DNA from: an endosymbiont of Galathealinum brachiosum
Lineage (GTDB): Bacteria; Pseudomonadota; Gammaproteobacteria; SZUA-229
NCBI GenBank assembly: GCA_003349885.1
Contig: QFXC01000007.1
Span: 11,475 to 75,474 of the forward strand
Length of the DNA stretch: 64,000 nucleotides
Direction of reading: 5' to 3'
The number at the start of each line of letters is the position of its first letter. Position 1 is the first letter of the stretch. Below the pieces are notes generated by a model. That model was not told the origin of the DNA. It worked only from the letters and a program-made list of their open reading frames with translations, and did no database searches. This document shows, piece after piece, positions 8,718-22,822 of the stretch. The translations under genes and the position numbers were made by a program.

Positions 8718-11528
8718 ATGACATCAGCGCAAACAATTCAGAAAATCAGCATCCCATCAAACGATCATTTCACCCGAACACTGGCTGAAATAATATTACT
8801 CGAATACAAAGATGAACTGCCTGATTTAAACCAGATCTGCATATTTTTACCCAACGCTCAGGCAGTACAACAAATGCGCATTAGCCTGACAAACGTTGCC
8901 CAGCAAACTTTACTTGGCGGTTTTATTGGCAGCCACGCACAATGGCTAAATGAAAATATAAACCCGACAGATTTTTCAAGAAAGCACCTCAATGAATCAG
9001 CGCGGCAACTGTTACTAATTGAAGCCCTCAAACAGCATAGTGATTTATTTTCTATAGAAAATCACTGGCAGATCTGCGACAGTCTGCTTGAATTATTTGA
9101 TGAATTAAATTTAAGTCAGCATCAATGGTTATCGGATTCAACCCCTGTCTGGATTGAAAATCTTCAAAAAGCTTATCAGACCGAACAAAACCTGATACAT
9201 CTAAATCAGGAAGCGAAAATAATTCAAACCCTGTGGCAAGCATGGCAACAGCAACTTAAAGCTTTAAACTTACAGGACGACACAGGAGCGCTTAAGCAGC
9301 AATTACTTTTCGCCATACCAGATCACATGCATAACAAACACTTTTATATAATTGGTATGGAACAGTTCACAGCACTTGAGCTAGCCTGGTGCGATAAACT
9401 ATCACAGGTAGCAAAAGTAACACACGTCACACAGAAAAATGAAACACAGTTACTACAGGACATTTACTCTCAGGAAAAAGACTTTTACCAACGAATACAG
9501 GCATATAAAAACACGAATGGAACGTGTTTTTTAGATAACATAAAACTATATGATGCACAAAGTGCTGAGCAGGAAACACAGGCTGTGGATTTAAAAATTC
9601 GCATGAGTCTATTAAAGGGAAACTCAAATATTGCCGTTGTTACTGAAAATCGTAAACTGGCAAGGCGATTACGTGCACTACTCGAACGTGCAGATGTAAA
9701 CATACAGGACACTGCAGGCTGGGCACTTGCTACAACCAGTTCAGCGACAGTACTCGAACGCTGGTTAGAATGCATTGAGCAGGATTTCGCTTACCAGCCT
9801 TTGCTGGATTTGTTAAAATCACCTTTCTTTTGTGATGCCAATGATTTTGATAACCACTTAAATCTGGTTTATCGTTTTGAGCAGGATATTGTTCTTCATG
9901 AAAATATAGCCAATGATTTAAAACGATTTAAAAATGGTATAAAAAATAGAGCGGAAAGACTTAATTTAAAAAACAGATCAACATCCGAACAACTACTGTT
10001 ATTGCTAAATAAACTTGAAACAGCTTCCAGTGAGTTAACCGCTCTTTTTAAAAGCGATCAACTCTGCACGCCTGAAGTATGGATCAGTCACTTCATAAAA
10101 AGCATTAAAGAACTAGGCATATATCAACAGTTTTCTTCAGATATTGCCGGTCAACGGGTACAGGAAGAGCTTGATAAGTTATCTTACGCTCACCACGCAG
10201 CAAACCCGATTATGAGCTGGCTGGATTTACGCACATGGATTGGCAGCACATTAGAACGCGAACAATTTAAACCACAAAGTCAGTTATCTGCCGTAAAAAT
10301 AATGAACATGCAGCAGGCACAATATTGTCAGTTCGACACATTAATCATTGCCGGCGCGAACATGAAATCATTCCCGGGCAGCGCCAGTCAACACCCGTTT
10401 TTTAATCAATCTGTAAGACAGGCACTACAACTTAAGAACTGGCACCAGAAAAAAGAGAATAATTTTTATCAATTTCAACAATTATTACTGGCCGCTAATG
10501 ATGTACTCATTACATGGCAGGCAGAAAAAAATGGCGAATGGATGCAGGTATCCCCATGGGTTAGTTCTTTACAGGATTTTAGCAAGCATAGTTTCAACCT
10601 CTCTTTACGGGACAATCATCTGGATATTTTATTAAATAAACTAAACCCGGTAACTGATCGCAGCAGAGAATTAATTAACAATATTACAACTGTCAGTCAG
10701 GCACACCCATCTATTAAACCCGGACTAATCCCGGCAGAATATTCAGCATCACGTCATCAACGCTTAATAGATTGCCCATATAAATTCTTTGCCGCTGATG
10801 CATTAAAATTAAAACCATTAGAACAAATTAGTCTGGAATTATTAAAAAGTGAATACGGCGAAAAAGTACACTCAATACTTCATGCTTTTCACCAGCAGTG
10901 TGACAACATGCCTGCTCCTTTCAATGAACCATTAACCTATAACAACAAAGCCAATGCATTGACTCACATAGAAGACCTGTCTCGACAGATATTTAACACA
11001 CAGGCAGAGGACTCTATACAACATAGGGGCTGGTTTGAACGCTGGATGCTTACAGCAGAATCTTATATCGACTGGCAAATACAACGCCAAATCGACTGGA
11101 ACATTTATAAACTTGAAGAGCCCGAAGAAAACACTCTTAGCCCAGAAACAAAACTGGTGGGGCGTCTGGATAGAATTGATAAACAGGGCAATGAACTTTC
11201 TATTATTGATTACAAAACCGGTGGCACGGCTAAACAGAGTGATATTGATCTGGCAGAAAACATCCAGCTCACCAGTTATGCAGCATTAATGGATGATGTG
11301 TGCAATGTTATTTATTTAAAACTGGATAAAGGTGAAACCAAACAGGCAGGAGCATTAGAGGGTGACGCTTTGTCTGATTTAAAAGTTGATGTTTTGAAAC
11401 GACTGGAGACGGTTATTTCTGAAATACGAGAATCTCAACCTTTACCTTCATGGGGTGATTCCCAGGCTTGTGGTTATTGTGATATGAGTGGCTTGTGTCG
11501 TAAGCAGATGTGGGAAGTTGCTGATTAG
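8718..11528 (+). CDS. AddB-like PD-(D/E)XK nuclease / putative DNA repair protein
   Basis: A 936-residue protein resembling the AddB-type subunit of recombination helicase-nucleases. The N-terminal part looks like a helicase-derived domain without a clear Walker A. The C-terminal nuclease domain shows Asp818 (VGRLDRID) and Asp831-Tyr-Lys833 (IIDYKTGG), the PD-(D/E)XK core. Cys686 (DCPYKFF) with Cys918, Cys921 and Cys927 (CGYCDMSGLC) fits the AddB-type Fe-S cluster that clamps the nuclease domain. An AddA/UvrD-like helicase partner is expected immediately downstream but the next gene is convergent sirB2, so the partner is elsewhere or absent. The ribosome-binding site is weak. Confidence 0.85.
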   Translation: MTSAQTIQKISIPSNDHFTRTLAEIILLEYKDELPDLNQICIFLPNAQAVQQMRISLTNVAQQTLLGGFIGSHAQWLNENINPTDFSRKHLNESARQLLLIEALKQHSDLFSIENHWQICDSLLELFDELNLSQHQWLSDSTPVWIENLQKAYQTEQNLIHLNQEAKIIQTLWQAWQQQLKALNLQDDTGALKQQLLFAIPDHMHNKHFYIIGMEQFTALELAWCDKLSQVAKVTHVTQKNETQLLQDIYSQEKDFYQRIQAYKNTNGTCFLDNIKLYDAQSAEQETQAVDLKIRMSLLKGNSNIAVVTENRKLARRLRALLERADVNIQDTAGWALATTSSATVLERWLECIEQDFAYQPLLDLLKSPFFCDANDFDNHLNLVYRFEQDIVLHENIANDLKRFKNGIKNRAERLNLKNRSTSEQLLLLLNKLETASSELTALFKSDQLCTPEVWISHFIKSIKELGIYQQFSSDIAGQRVQEELDKLSYAHHAANPIMSWLDLRTWIGSTLEREQFKPQSQLSAVKIMNMQQAQYCQFDTLIIAGANMKSFPGSASQHPFFNQSVRQALQLKNWHQKKENNFYQFQQLLLAANDVLITWQAEKNGEWMQVSPWVSSLQDFSKHSFNLSLRDNHLDILLNKLNPVTDRSRELINNITTVSQAHPSIKPGLIPAEYSASRHQRLIDCPYKFFAADALKLKPLEQISLELLKSEYGEKVHSILHAFHQQCDNMPAPFNEPLTYNNKANALTHIEDLSRQIFNTQAEDSIQHRGWFERWMLTAESYIDWQIQRQIDWNIYKLEEPEENTLSPETKLVGRLDRIDKQGNELSIIDYKTGGTAKQSDIDLAENIQLTSYAALMDDVCNVIYLKLDKGETKQAGALEGDALSDLKVDVLKRLETVISEIRESQPLPSWGDSQACGYCDMSGLCRKQMWEVAD

Positions 11529-11672
11529 ATTTGTCTCTTACTATTTGGTCTTTGCTGTGGGAGTTCCTGTACAATTTAGTCTTTCGAGGATAGAGCTCTG
11601 TAGTGAGGCCTGCTGGCGTTTTTCACGCTCATTTCTTCATGGGAACGTGAAACTTACCTAAAAACATAAGAC

Positions 11673-12050
11673 TCAACCTATAAACCCATAAACAGACTTC
11701 GTAAGCGCCACAGAAACAATAAACAAAAACACAAGCGATCCCAAAACCCAGGCCCCTAACCGGAGACGAACAGGCCTTCCAGGTTTAAGCGCGAGCATCC
11801 CAAGCCCAATATAAACCAGTAAAGCCACAATCTTAACCTGCAACCACTGATGATCTAAAACCGACCAGTGAAATAGATACAACATAAACAATGCACTGAT
11901 CAACAATGTAGCATCAACCACATGGGGCACTGTTTTAACCCAGCGATTATACAGGAGCGCAGAACCCGTTATCATCAATAGACCACGCAGAAAAAAACCG
12001 CAAAAGGATAAAACAACACAACTAATATGTAAGGTTTTGATCCACTCCAT
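11673..12050 (-). CDS. SirB2-like membrane protein
   Basis: A 125-residue integral membrane protein with about four hydrophobic helices. It starts MEWIKTLHISCVVLSFCGFFLRG, the conserved beginning of the SirB2 family, which also keeps WVKTVPHVVDATLL. The name comes from a Salmonella invasion regulator, but the molecular function of SirB2 is not established. It lies 9 nt downstream of the adenine deaminase gene on the same strand, so they are probably cotranscribed. It is convergent with the AddB-like gene. Confidence 0.8.
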   Translation of the reverse strand: MEWIKTLHISCVVLSFCGFFLRGLLMITGSALLYNRWVKTVPHVVDATLLISALFMLYLFHWSVLDHQWLQVKIVALLVYIGLGMLALKPGRPVRLRLGAWVLGSLVFLFIVSVALTKSVYGFIG

Positions 12051-12059
12051 CTTATAAAA

Positions 12060-14140
<2,081 letters not shown>

Positions 14141-14284
14141 GATATCGCCTTTTTATATTATTTAAGAATATAAGTGTAGTTCTAAAATTTTGCTATGACT
14201 ACAATGGTTGACATCAGCAATATCGAATTCATGAATTATTGTGCAAATCCATACAGATGACACGAGCTAAAAACACAAATGCGA

Positions 14285-16327
<2,043 letters not shown>

Positions 16328-16437
16328 CTAAATATAATTTCATAATCTGTCATTTTCAGATGCCTTATCGAAATCCCTGTGACTTCGGATAATTTGACAG
16401 ATCTCCCCCGAAACAGGAAATATAAATAAGTTAAGAA

Positions 16438-17343
16438 TTAAACGGATTGAGCTTTAATACTTTCAAGATATTTTACTTTCTCACGTAATGCAGTCGCCGA
16501 TTCTTCATCTAATACTTTACGTTGCGCATCACATAAGACGGCATCCAACATGGTTGATAAACTATGAGCACAAATCAACATTTCATCAAGCACATCAGAT
16601 GGATTATCAACCAGATTAGCCTGCATAAAAAAGCTAACACCCTTTGTTTCCATTTCGTTCATATGATCAATTTCAAAAAAGCCGGGTTGCTGAATATTTG
16701 CCATACTAAATTGAATTTTTCTATCTGTTGTCTGATTATGACGGTGAAAAATTTTCATATCGCCGTAATCCAGATGCAGTGCGTAACTGGCACTCAACAC
16801 CTTTTCACCTTTAATTATTTCATCCTGCTGAGCTAGCACATAAACGGATACCACATCATCAATAGCAACATCTACCTGAGGTGTAGCAGATTTCTGCTTT
16901 TTCACTACAGGCTCTTCTGCTGGTATTTCTTCCGCTGCCGGCTCTTCTATTAATGGCTGTTCAATACTTCGAGAACCATCAAAACTTTCATCAGCAGGCT
17001 CAACATCCTTATCCTGTTCACGTTCCGAGTAAGGCTCAGGCTGATATGTTTTTTCTCTAAATGTTTTTTCAGGTGTTGACTGTACTGCTTCATCAAAATT
17101 ATTTTCATTTTGAATATCATCAGCATCATAAGGTGAACTGGACACGACTTTTACAGGGCCAACCCCATGCATCCATTCATTATTTTCGCTTTCCTCTGTT
17201 GCACTAAATGATGGCACATCGTTAGCCGCATCGAGAGGTGAATAATTCTGATCTTTTTTACGTACACGACTAAACAGATATACAGCCACAACAATAACAA
17301 TTGCGACGCCTAATAAAATCCAACGTAAATCATCCATCTCCAT
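16438..17343 (-). CDS. zipA: Cell division protein ZipA
   Basis: A 301-residue essential-type divisome protein that tethers FtsZ to the inner membrane. It has an N-terminal transmembrane helix (residues about 6-24, WILLGVAIVIVVAVYLF) followed by basic residues, a Pro/Glu-rich disordered linker to about residue 160, and a C-terminal FtsZ-binding domain (DDVVSVYVLAQQDEIIKG...DNPSDVLDEML). The domain order is classic ZipA. It starts 10 nt after the smc stop, so translation is probably coupled within a smc-zipA transcript. ZipA is restricted to gammaproteobacteria, which supports the taxonomic placement. Confidence 0.95.
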   Translation of the reverse strand: MEMDDLRWILLGVAIVIVVAVYLFSRVRKKDQNYSPLDAANDVPSFSATEESENNEWMHGVGPVKVVSSSPYDADDIQNENNFDEAVQSTPEKTFREKTYQPEPYSEREQDKDVEPADESFDGSRSIEQPLIEEPAAEEIPAEEPVVKKQKSATPQVDVAIDDVVSVYVLAQQDEIIKGEKVLSASYALHLDYGDMKIFHRHNQTTDRKIQFSMANIQQPGFFEIDHMNEMETKGVSFFMQANLVDNPSDVLDEMLICAHSLSTMLDAVLCDAQRKVLDEESATALREKVKYLESIKAQSV

Positions 17344-17353
17344 TTATAAACCT

Positions 17354-20300
17354 TTACGCACTCTCTACCATTTTTGCAGCTTCTTCAATATCAACTGTTA
17401 CCAGACGTGACACACCTGCTTCACGCATGGTTACCCCACTCATTGTTTCAGCCATTTCCATGGTGACTTTATGGTGAGTAATAAAGATAAACTGAACCGT
17501 TTTCGACATGGCTTTAACCAGTGCACAGAAACGGCCTACATTGGCTTCATCTAAAGGAGCATCCACTTCGTCCAGCATACAGAAAGGTGCTGGATTCAAT
17601 TCAAAGATAGCAAATACCAGCGCAACTGCTGTCAGGGCTTTTTCACCACCAGACATTAACTGTATATGACTAATACGTTTACCCGGTGGACGAGCCATTA
17701 CAACCACACCAGTATCCAGTAAATCATCACCGGTTAATTCAAGGTATGCCTGACCACCACCAAACAGGCGAGGGAACATTTCCTGAATCCGGTTATTTAC
17801 CGACTCATAAGTGTCTTTAAATTTAGAACGAGTTTCCTTATCAATTTTTTCAATCGCAGCTTCCAGAGTCTCCAGTGCTTCGGTTATATCCGTATGTTGG
17901 GAATCTAAATACTCTTTACGTTTACTCTGCTCTTCAAATTCTTCAATTGCCGCCAGATTAATCGGGCCTAAACGAGCAATACGCTGAGCGATTTCTTCAA
18001 CCTTACGTGCCCAGTCATTTATATTCGCTTCACCACCTAACTCTTCTAACAGATCCTCTGCATTAAAGTCAGTTTCTGCAAGTTGTTCCTGCACAGTCTG
18101 GCTACGCACTTTAACTTCAGATGTATTTAAACGAGCCTGCTCTAAACTTGAGCGAATCATCTGTGATTTTTGTTCAACTTCATTACGCTTCTGTTCTAAC
18201 GTGCGCAAACTATTATCAATGGCTTCAACCGAACGACGCGCTTCTGTTAACTGTTCTTCAACCTGTAACCTTTCTTCAAGCAAAACTTCCAGTTCTTCAG
18301 ATTTATCTTCACCCGATTTAACCACCTGTAAACTTCCGGTTAATTCTTCGTGACGTTGCTGTTGAGTTTCCAGCTGACGAGCCATTCGCTCTATATTTTG
18401 TTCGAGATTTCGCTTTAATGTACGTCGCGATTCAATTTGAATTGCCAGCTCATGCACAGACTCACGTTCATTCTGTGCTTTACTACGCGCTTCTAATAAC
18501 TGATTCTGCAGATTTTCACGTTGACCTGATAATTCATCACGTTGGCGCGATAAAGCTTCCATCTGTGTCATGGCTTCATTACGTTTACGACGCGCTGATT
18601 CCATTTCATCCTGCTGACGTTCGATATTTTTAGTGATCTCTACCGACTCTTCCTGCAGGTTCTGGTTACGACTTAATAAATGTTCTAACTTGGTCTGGCC
18701 TGCTGTTAACTGCGCCTGAATCTGTGAACACTGGCTATGGGTATTATTTAACTCAGCCTGCCATTGTTCACGCTGTTGTTCTAAATTCTGTAACTGTGCA
18801 CGGGCATCCTGAATCTGAACCTCAAGTTCTTCCAGTGTCATATCCTGCTCTTCAATTACCTGCTGCAGTTCTTTAATTTCCTGCTCACGGGCCAGCACAC
18901 CTGATTTCTCATCTTTATCACGTGCCACTCGTAACCATGCCTGAGCCAACCAGATACCATCCTTAGTAATAACTGATTCATTCGCAGCCAGGGAAGCGCG
19001 CATTGATAATGCCTGACTTAAATCTTCAGCCACTTTCACGTTTTCAAGAACACCACTTAAAGAAACCGATGATTTAATTTTACTACTCAGGCTATCAGCT
19101 GCACCATTGACCGCAGCAGAATTTGAAGTATCGAATAAGCTTAAATTACCCTCATTCAAATCACCCAACACCTGAGCAACGCTGTCCATACCATCAACAC
19201 AGACCGCCTCAAGATGTGAACCTAAAACCGTTTCCGCCGCTCTTTCCCAGCCCGCATCCACTTCTATATTTTCTGCCAGGCGTGAGTTCTTCGCCAGACC
19301 ATGTTTTTCTAACCAGCCACCCACTGCATTTTCATTTTTACCCAGTGCTGCTTTCTGCAATGCTTCAAGTGAAGCCAGACGACCCCGACTTTCATTTAAC
19401 TGACGACGTAATGCATCTTCATCACGGCCAAACTGGGTAGATAACTCACGCTGATTACGAATTTGTTCAATCACATCAGAAACCTTATCCTGCATTTCTG
19501 ACTTTTTCATTTCCGCCGTTTCGCTTTGCTCACGTAACTGTTCTATCTCGATCTCTAGATCGTCACCCACCAGTTTACGTTTTTCATCTTCAATTTTTTC
19601 ATGGCGTTGCTTCAGCTGAACAACCTGTTTCTCAAGTTGCTCCATACGTGTACGTTCAACCTGAGCTGTTTGAGATGGCTGGGCAGCCTGTTCGTTATGT
19701 GTATCCCATTCAGCCTGCCATTCCTGCATGGCCTGTTCAGCTTCATGTAACGTCTCATTAACCGCCTGTTGCGATTCACGCTGCATTTCGAGTTTAGGCT
19801 CAGCTTCACCCAATACTAAATCAATTTCTTCTAACTGCTCACGATCTGACTGCAATAGCGCCTTAATCTCATTCAGGGCGTTTTCCAGCTCATTTAAATC
19901 ATTTTGTTGGCGACTCAGCATTTCTTTTTCATGCTGAATATTTTGCTCTATACGTGAAATTTCAGAACCCAGACTATAATAACGAGCCTGTACTGCATTT
20001 AACGATTCGTTTTGCTCTACACGTTGTTCACGTAACGTTTCCAGTTCAGACTCAACTGCACGTTGCTCTGCAATCACTTCCTGTAAACGGGTTTCCTGCT
20101 CTTCAATCGCCTGTTCGCGATTTTCCATCTGATCGTGTAATTCTTTCCAGCGCAACGCCAGATGCTCGGCTTTAAAGCGGCGCTCTTCAATTTTTAATTC
20201 TTTATATTTTTCTGCCGTGCGTGATTGGCGTTGTAAACGATCCAGCTGCTTATCAATTTCTTCACGTAAATCATCCAGACGCTCAAGATTTTCACGGGTA

Positions 20301-20857
20301 TGACGAATACGGGTTTCGGTTTCACGGCGACGTTCTTTATATTTAGATATTCCCGCGGCTTCTTCCAGAAATGCACGTAACTCTTCCGGTTTAGCATCGA
20401 TTAAACGGGAGATCATGCCCTGCTCGATAATCGCGTAACTACGCGGGCCTAAACCAGTACCCAGGAACAGGTCAGCTATATCACGACGACGACATTTACT
20501 GCCATTAAGAAAATACTTAGACTGACCATCACGGGTAACTAATCGCTTAGCGGAAATTTCTGTAAAACTGGCATAAGGACCTTCCAGTTTGCCTTCACTA
20601 TTATCAAAAACCAGTTCAACAGAGGCCTGACTAACAGGTTTACGCGAAGAAGAGCCACTAAAAATAACATCCGCCATCGAAGCACCACGTAAGTGCTTGG
20701 CCGATGATTCACCCATTACCCAGCGAACCGCATCTATGGTATTAGATTTACCGCAGCCATTTGGCCCTACGATACCGTTCAGATTGGATGGAAACTCAAT
20801 GGTGGTGGGATCTACGAAAGATTTGAAGCCCGCCAGTTTGATTTTGCTTAAACGCAT
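17354..20857 (-). CDS. smc: Chromosome partition protein SMC
   Basis: A 1167-residue ATPase of bacterial SMC length. The N-terminal half-ATPase has Walker A GPNGCGKSNTIDAVRWVMG; long coiled coils (Glu/Gln/Arg-rich) flank a central hinge around residues 500-660; the C-terminal half has the signature LMSGGEKALTAVALVFA and Walker B FCMLDEVDAPLDE. It acts with ScpAB to organise and segregate chromosomes. Presence of SMC rather than MukB separates this organism from enterobacteria and vibrios. It begins the smc-zipA cluster and is divergent from queF, with 107 nt between. Confidence 0.97.
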   Translation of the reverse strand: MRLSKIKLAGFKSFVDPTTIEFPSNLNGIVGPNGCGKSNTIDAVRWVMGESSAKHLRGASMADVIFSGSSSRKPVSQASVELVFDNSEGKLEGPYASFTEISAKRLVTRDGQSKYFLNGSKCRRRDIADLFLGTGLGPRSYAIIEQGMISRLIDAKPEELRAFLEEAAGISKYKERRRETETRIRHTRENLERLDDLREEIDKQLDRLQRQSRTAEKYKELKIEERRFKAEHLALRWKELHDQMENREQAIEEQETRLQEVIAEQRAVESELETLREQRVEQNESLNAVQARYYSLGSEISRIEQNIQHEKEMLSRQQNDLNELENALNEIKALLQSDREQLEEIDLVLGEAEPKLEMQRESQQAVNETLHEAEQAMQEWQAEWDTHNEQAAQPSQTAQVERTRMEQLEKQVVQLKQRHEKIEDEKRKLVGDDLEIEIEQLREQSETAEMKKSEMQDKVSDVIEQIRNQRELSTQFGRDEDALRRQLNESRGRLASLEALQKAALGKNENAVGGWLEKHGLAKNSRLAENIEVDAGWERAAETVLGSHLEAVCVDGMDSVAQVLGDLNEGNLSLFDTSNSAAVNGAADSLSSKIKSSVSLSGVLENVKVAEDLSQALSMRASLAANESVITKDGIWLAQAWLRVARDKDEKSGVLAREQEIKELQQVIEEQDMTLEELEVQIQDARAQLQNLEQQREQWQAELNNTHSQCSQIQAQLTAGQTKLEHLLSRNQNLQEESVEITKNIERQQDEMESARRKRNEAMTQMEALSRQRDELSGQRENLQNQLLEARSKAQNERESVHELAIQIESRRTLKRNLEQNIERMARQLETQQQRHEELTGSLQVVKSGEDKSEELEVLLEERLQVEEQLTEARRSVEAIDNSLRTLEQKRNEVEQKSQMIRSSLEQARLNTSEVKVRSQTVQEQLAETDFNAEDLLEELGGEANINDWARKVEEIAQRIARLGPINLAAIEEFEEQSKRKEYLDSQHTDITEALETLEAAIEKIDKETRSKFKDTYESVNNRIQEMFPRLFGGGQAYLELTGDDLLDTGVVVMARPPGKRISHIQLMSGGEKALTAVALVFAIFELNPAPFCMLDEVDAPLDEANVGRFCALVKAMSKTVQFIFITHHKVTMEMAETMSGVTMREAGVSRLVTVDIEEAAKMVESA

Positions 20858-20964
20858 TTATAACCCGTAATATCTATTTTTATTTGATGTGTTTTTTTCA
20901 AGCCGCCTAGTATATCAATTTCAATGTATAATGCGGCCAAAATTTACACTTAATAGAGAAACTA

Positions 20965-21354
20965 ATGACTACTCAGCCATCAAAAGAACTGGAAACCTTC
21001 GATAACCCCCGTCCAGAGCGTGATTACACCATCCGCATCCACACACCTGAATTCACCTGCATCTGCCCGAAAACAGGCCAGCCAGACTTCGCAACCATCC
21101 ATTTAGATTATATTGCGGATAAAAAATGCGTAGAACTGAAGTCATTCAAGTTATATATGTGGTCATTCCGTGAACAAGGTGCGTTTCATGAAGATATTAC
21201 CAACCAGATTCTAAGTGATCTGGTTGACGCAACCGACCCTAGATTTATGCGCATTACCGCTGAATTTAATGTGCGTGGTGGCGTTTATACAACCGTGATC
21301 GCTGAACACAGACAGGAAGGCTGGGTTGCTCCTGAGCCAGTGGTTTTACCTTAA
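20965..21354 (+). CDS. queF: NADPH-dependent 7-cyano-7-deazaguanine reductase QueF (short type)
   Basis: A 129-residue T-fold enzyme reducing preQ0 to preQ1 in queuosine biosynthesis. The catalytic Cys lies in [16 protein letters not shown] and the QueF signature is [20 protein letters not shown]. This is the single-domain YkvM type; E. coli has the fused long type of about 280 residues. GAG precedes the ATG. The gene is divergent from smc. A TATAAT hexamer lies at about 20926-20931 (coordinates approximate), without a clear -35. I see no preQ1 riboswitch-like structure in the 107-nt leader region. Confidence 0.93.
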   Translation: MTTQPSKELETFDNPRPERDYTIRIHTPEFTCICPKTGQPDFATIHLDYIADKKCVELKSFKLYMWSFREQGAFHEDITNQILSDLVDATDPRFMRITAEFNVRGGVYTTVIAEHRQEGWVAPEPVVLP

Positions 21355-21417
21355 AACTATCCACATATCAGAGAATGAGTCAGATCGACTCATTCTCCCT
21401 GAACCACAGACTCCTCT

Positions 21418-22695
21418 ATGACAAAAATCAATGCTCTTCATATCGGAATCGACCTCGGCACATCAGGTGTAAGAGCCTGTGTCATCAACAATAACAAAGC
21501 CTTACTACACACCTGCAAAACCCCGATTCCCTCACCGATCAGGCAGGGCAACGCGATCACACAGGATGCAAATCTCTGGTGGCATGCAACAAATAAAGTA
21601 CTGCGTGATCTATTCAGCAAAATTAATGTTAAAAATGTTAAAGCCATTTCCGTGAATGGCACGTCAGGCACCGTTCTGCTTTGTGATGAACAGGGCAAGC
21701 CTGTGGCCCCGGCCCGGATGTATAACGACGGTTTTTGCACAGAACAGGCTGCCCTTATAAAATCTATTGCCCCTGCAGAAACTGCTGCCCACGGCACCAG
21801 TTCGGGTCTGGCTAAACTACTCTATTTACAGCCGTTATACCCTCAGGCCAGACACCTGTTACATCAGGCAGACTGGATAGTGGGAAAACTCTGTGGCCGT
21901 TTTGATATTAGTGATGAGAACAACGCATTAAAAACCGGTTATGACCCACAAGCCTCAAAATGGCCCGACTGGTTAAATGATTTAAATGTAAATATGGATT
22001 TATTACCCGAGGTTGTTGCACCCGGTACCTGTATTGCACACGTCAGCAAAAGCCTGTTCGGCTTGAATGCTGACTGTCAGATAGTGAGTGGCACCACAGA
22101 CAGCATTGCAGCTTTTATCGCAACGGGTGCAAACAAACCCGGCGATGCGGTAACCTCTCTGGGCAGCACGCTGGTATTAAAAGTGGTTTCAGATAAACCG
22201 GTAACAGCTCTGGAGTTCGGCATTTATAGCCATAAGCTTGGGGATTACTGGTTAGCTGGTGGTGCATCGAATAGTGGCGGCGCAGTATTAGAGCGTTATT
22301 TCGATTCCGCACAAATAAATCAGTTATCCGATTCACTCAAACCTGAGGAACCTACCGGGTTTGATTATTACCCCTTGCTTCAGGCCGGTGAACGATTTCC
22401 TGTCAATGATGCTCAACTTCAACCTCGACTGGAACCAAAAGCAGATACAGAGCTCAAATTCTTTCAGGCGATACTTGAAGGTATCAGCCGGATTGAGCTC
22501 GATGGTTATAACAAGCTACATAAACTCGGTGCTCCTTTTCCTTTGCAGGTTGAAACCACCGGAGGTGGAAGTAAAAATAAAGCCTGGTGTCAGATTCGTG
22601 AACTGGCTTTAGGTGTCGAGGTTAAACAGGCAGAATACAGTGAGGCGTGTTATGGTAGCGCGCTGCTGGCCAGGGCCGGGTTTAATAATAGCTAA
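21418..22695 (+). CDS. FGGY-family sugar kinase, SePSK/XK-1-like (probable D-ribulose kinase)
   Basis: A 425-residue sugar kinase, shorter than xylulokinase (about 490). The N-terminal ATPase motif is IGIDLGTSGVRACVI; further matches are VNGTSGTVLLCDEQGKP, SGTTDSIAAFIATGA, VTSLGSTLVLK and IYSHKLGDYWLAGGASNSGG, with a C-terminal TGGGSKNKAW. These segments resemble the cyanobacterial SePSK and plant XK-1 kinases reported to phosphorylate D-ribulose; that comparison is from memory. Other pentoses remain possible. It follows queF by 63 nt, with no metabolic neighbours that clarify the substrate. Confidence 0.8.
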   Translation: MTKINALHIGIDLGTSGVRACVINNNKALLHTCKTPIPSPIRQGNAITQDANLWWHATNKVLRDLFSKINVKNVKAISVNGTSGTVLLCDEQGKPVAPARMYNDGFCTEQAALIKSIAPAETAAHGTSSGLAKLLYLQPLYPQARHLLHQADWIVGKLCGRFDISDENNALKTGYDPQASKWPDWLNDLNVNMDLLPEVVAPGTCIAHVSKSLFGLNADCQIVSGTTDSIAAFIATGANKPGDAVTSLGSTLVLKVVSDKPVTALEFGIYSHKLGDYWLAGGASNSGGAVLERYFDSAQINQLSDSLKPEEPTGFDYYPLLQAGERFPVNDAQLQPRLEPKADTELKFFQAILEGISRIELDGYNKLHKLGAPFPLQVETTGGGSKNKAWCQIRELALGVEVKQAEYSEACYGSALLARAGFNNS

Positions 22696-22721
22696 ACACC
22701 TGGGTCGAAAACACAAACACC

Positions 22722-22796
22722 GGGATCGGACTCATATTTGATCTAATCATCTTACGGGGTGATTTAAACTCAAGCATCAAATATAACTCCGATCCC
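22722..22796. repeat. Palindromic GGGATCGGAG-type repeat
   Basis: Arms 22722-22741 and 22777-22796 are inverted and match at 18 of 20 positions, with a 35-nt spacer. It begins GGGATCGGACTC and is related to the repeat at 27173-27246. It fills the space between the sugar kinase and cysZ. Confidence 0.75.
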
Positions 22797-22822
22797 TGAC
22801 GACAAATAACGATAGAAAAATT

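Noticed and set aside
20858-20964. preQ1 riboswitch before queF
   Set aside because: No compact stem-loop with an A-rich tail is visible; only a TATAAT-like hexamer.
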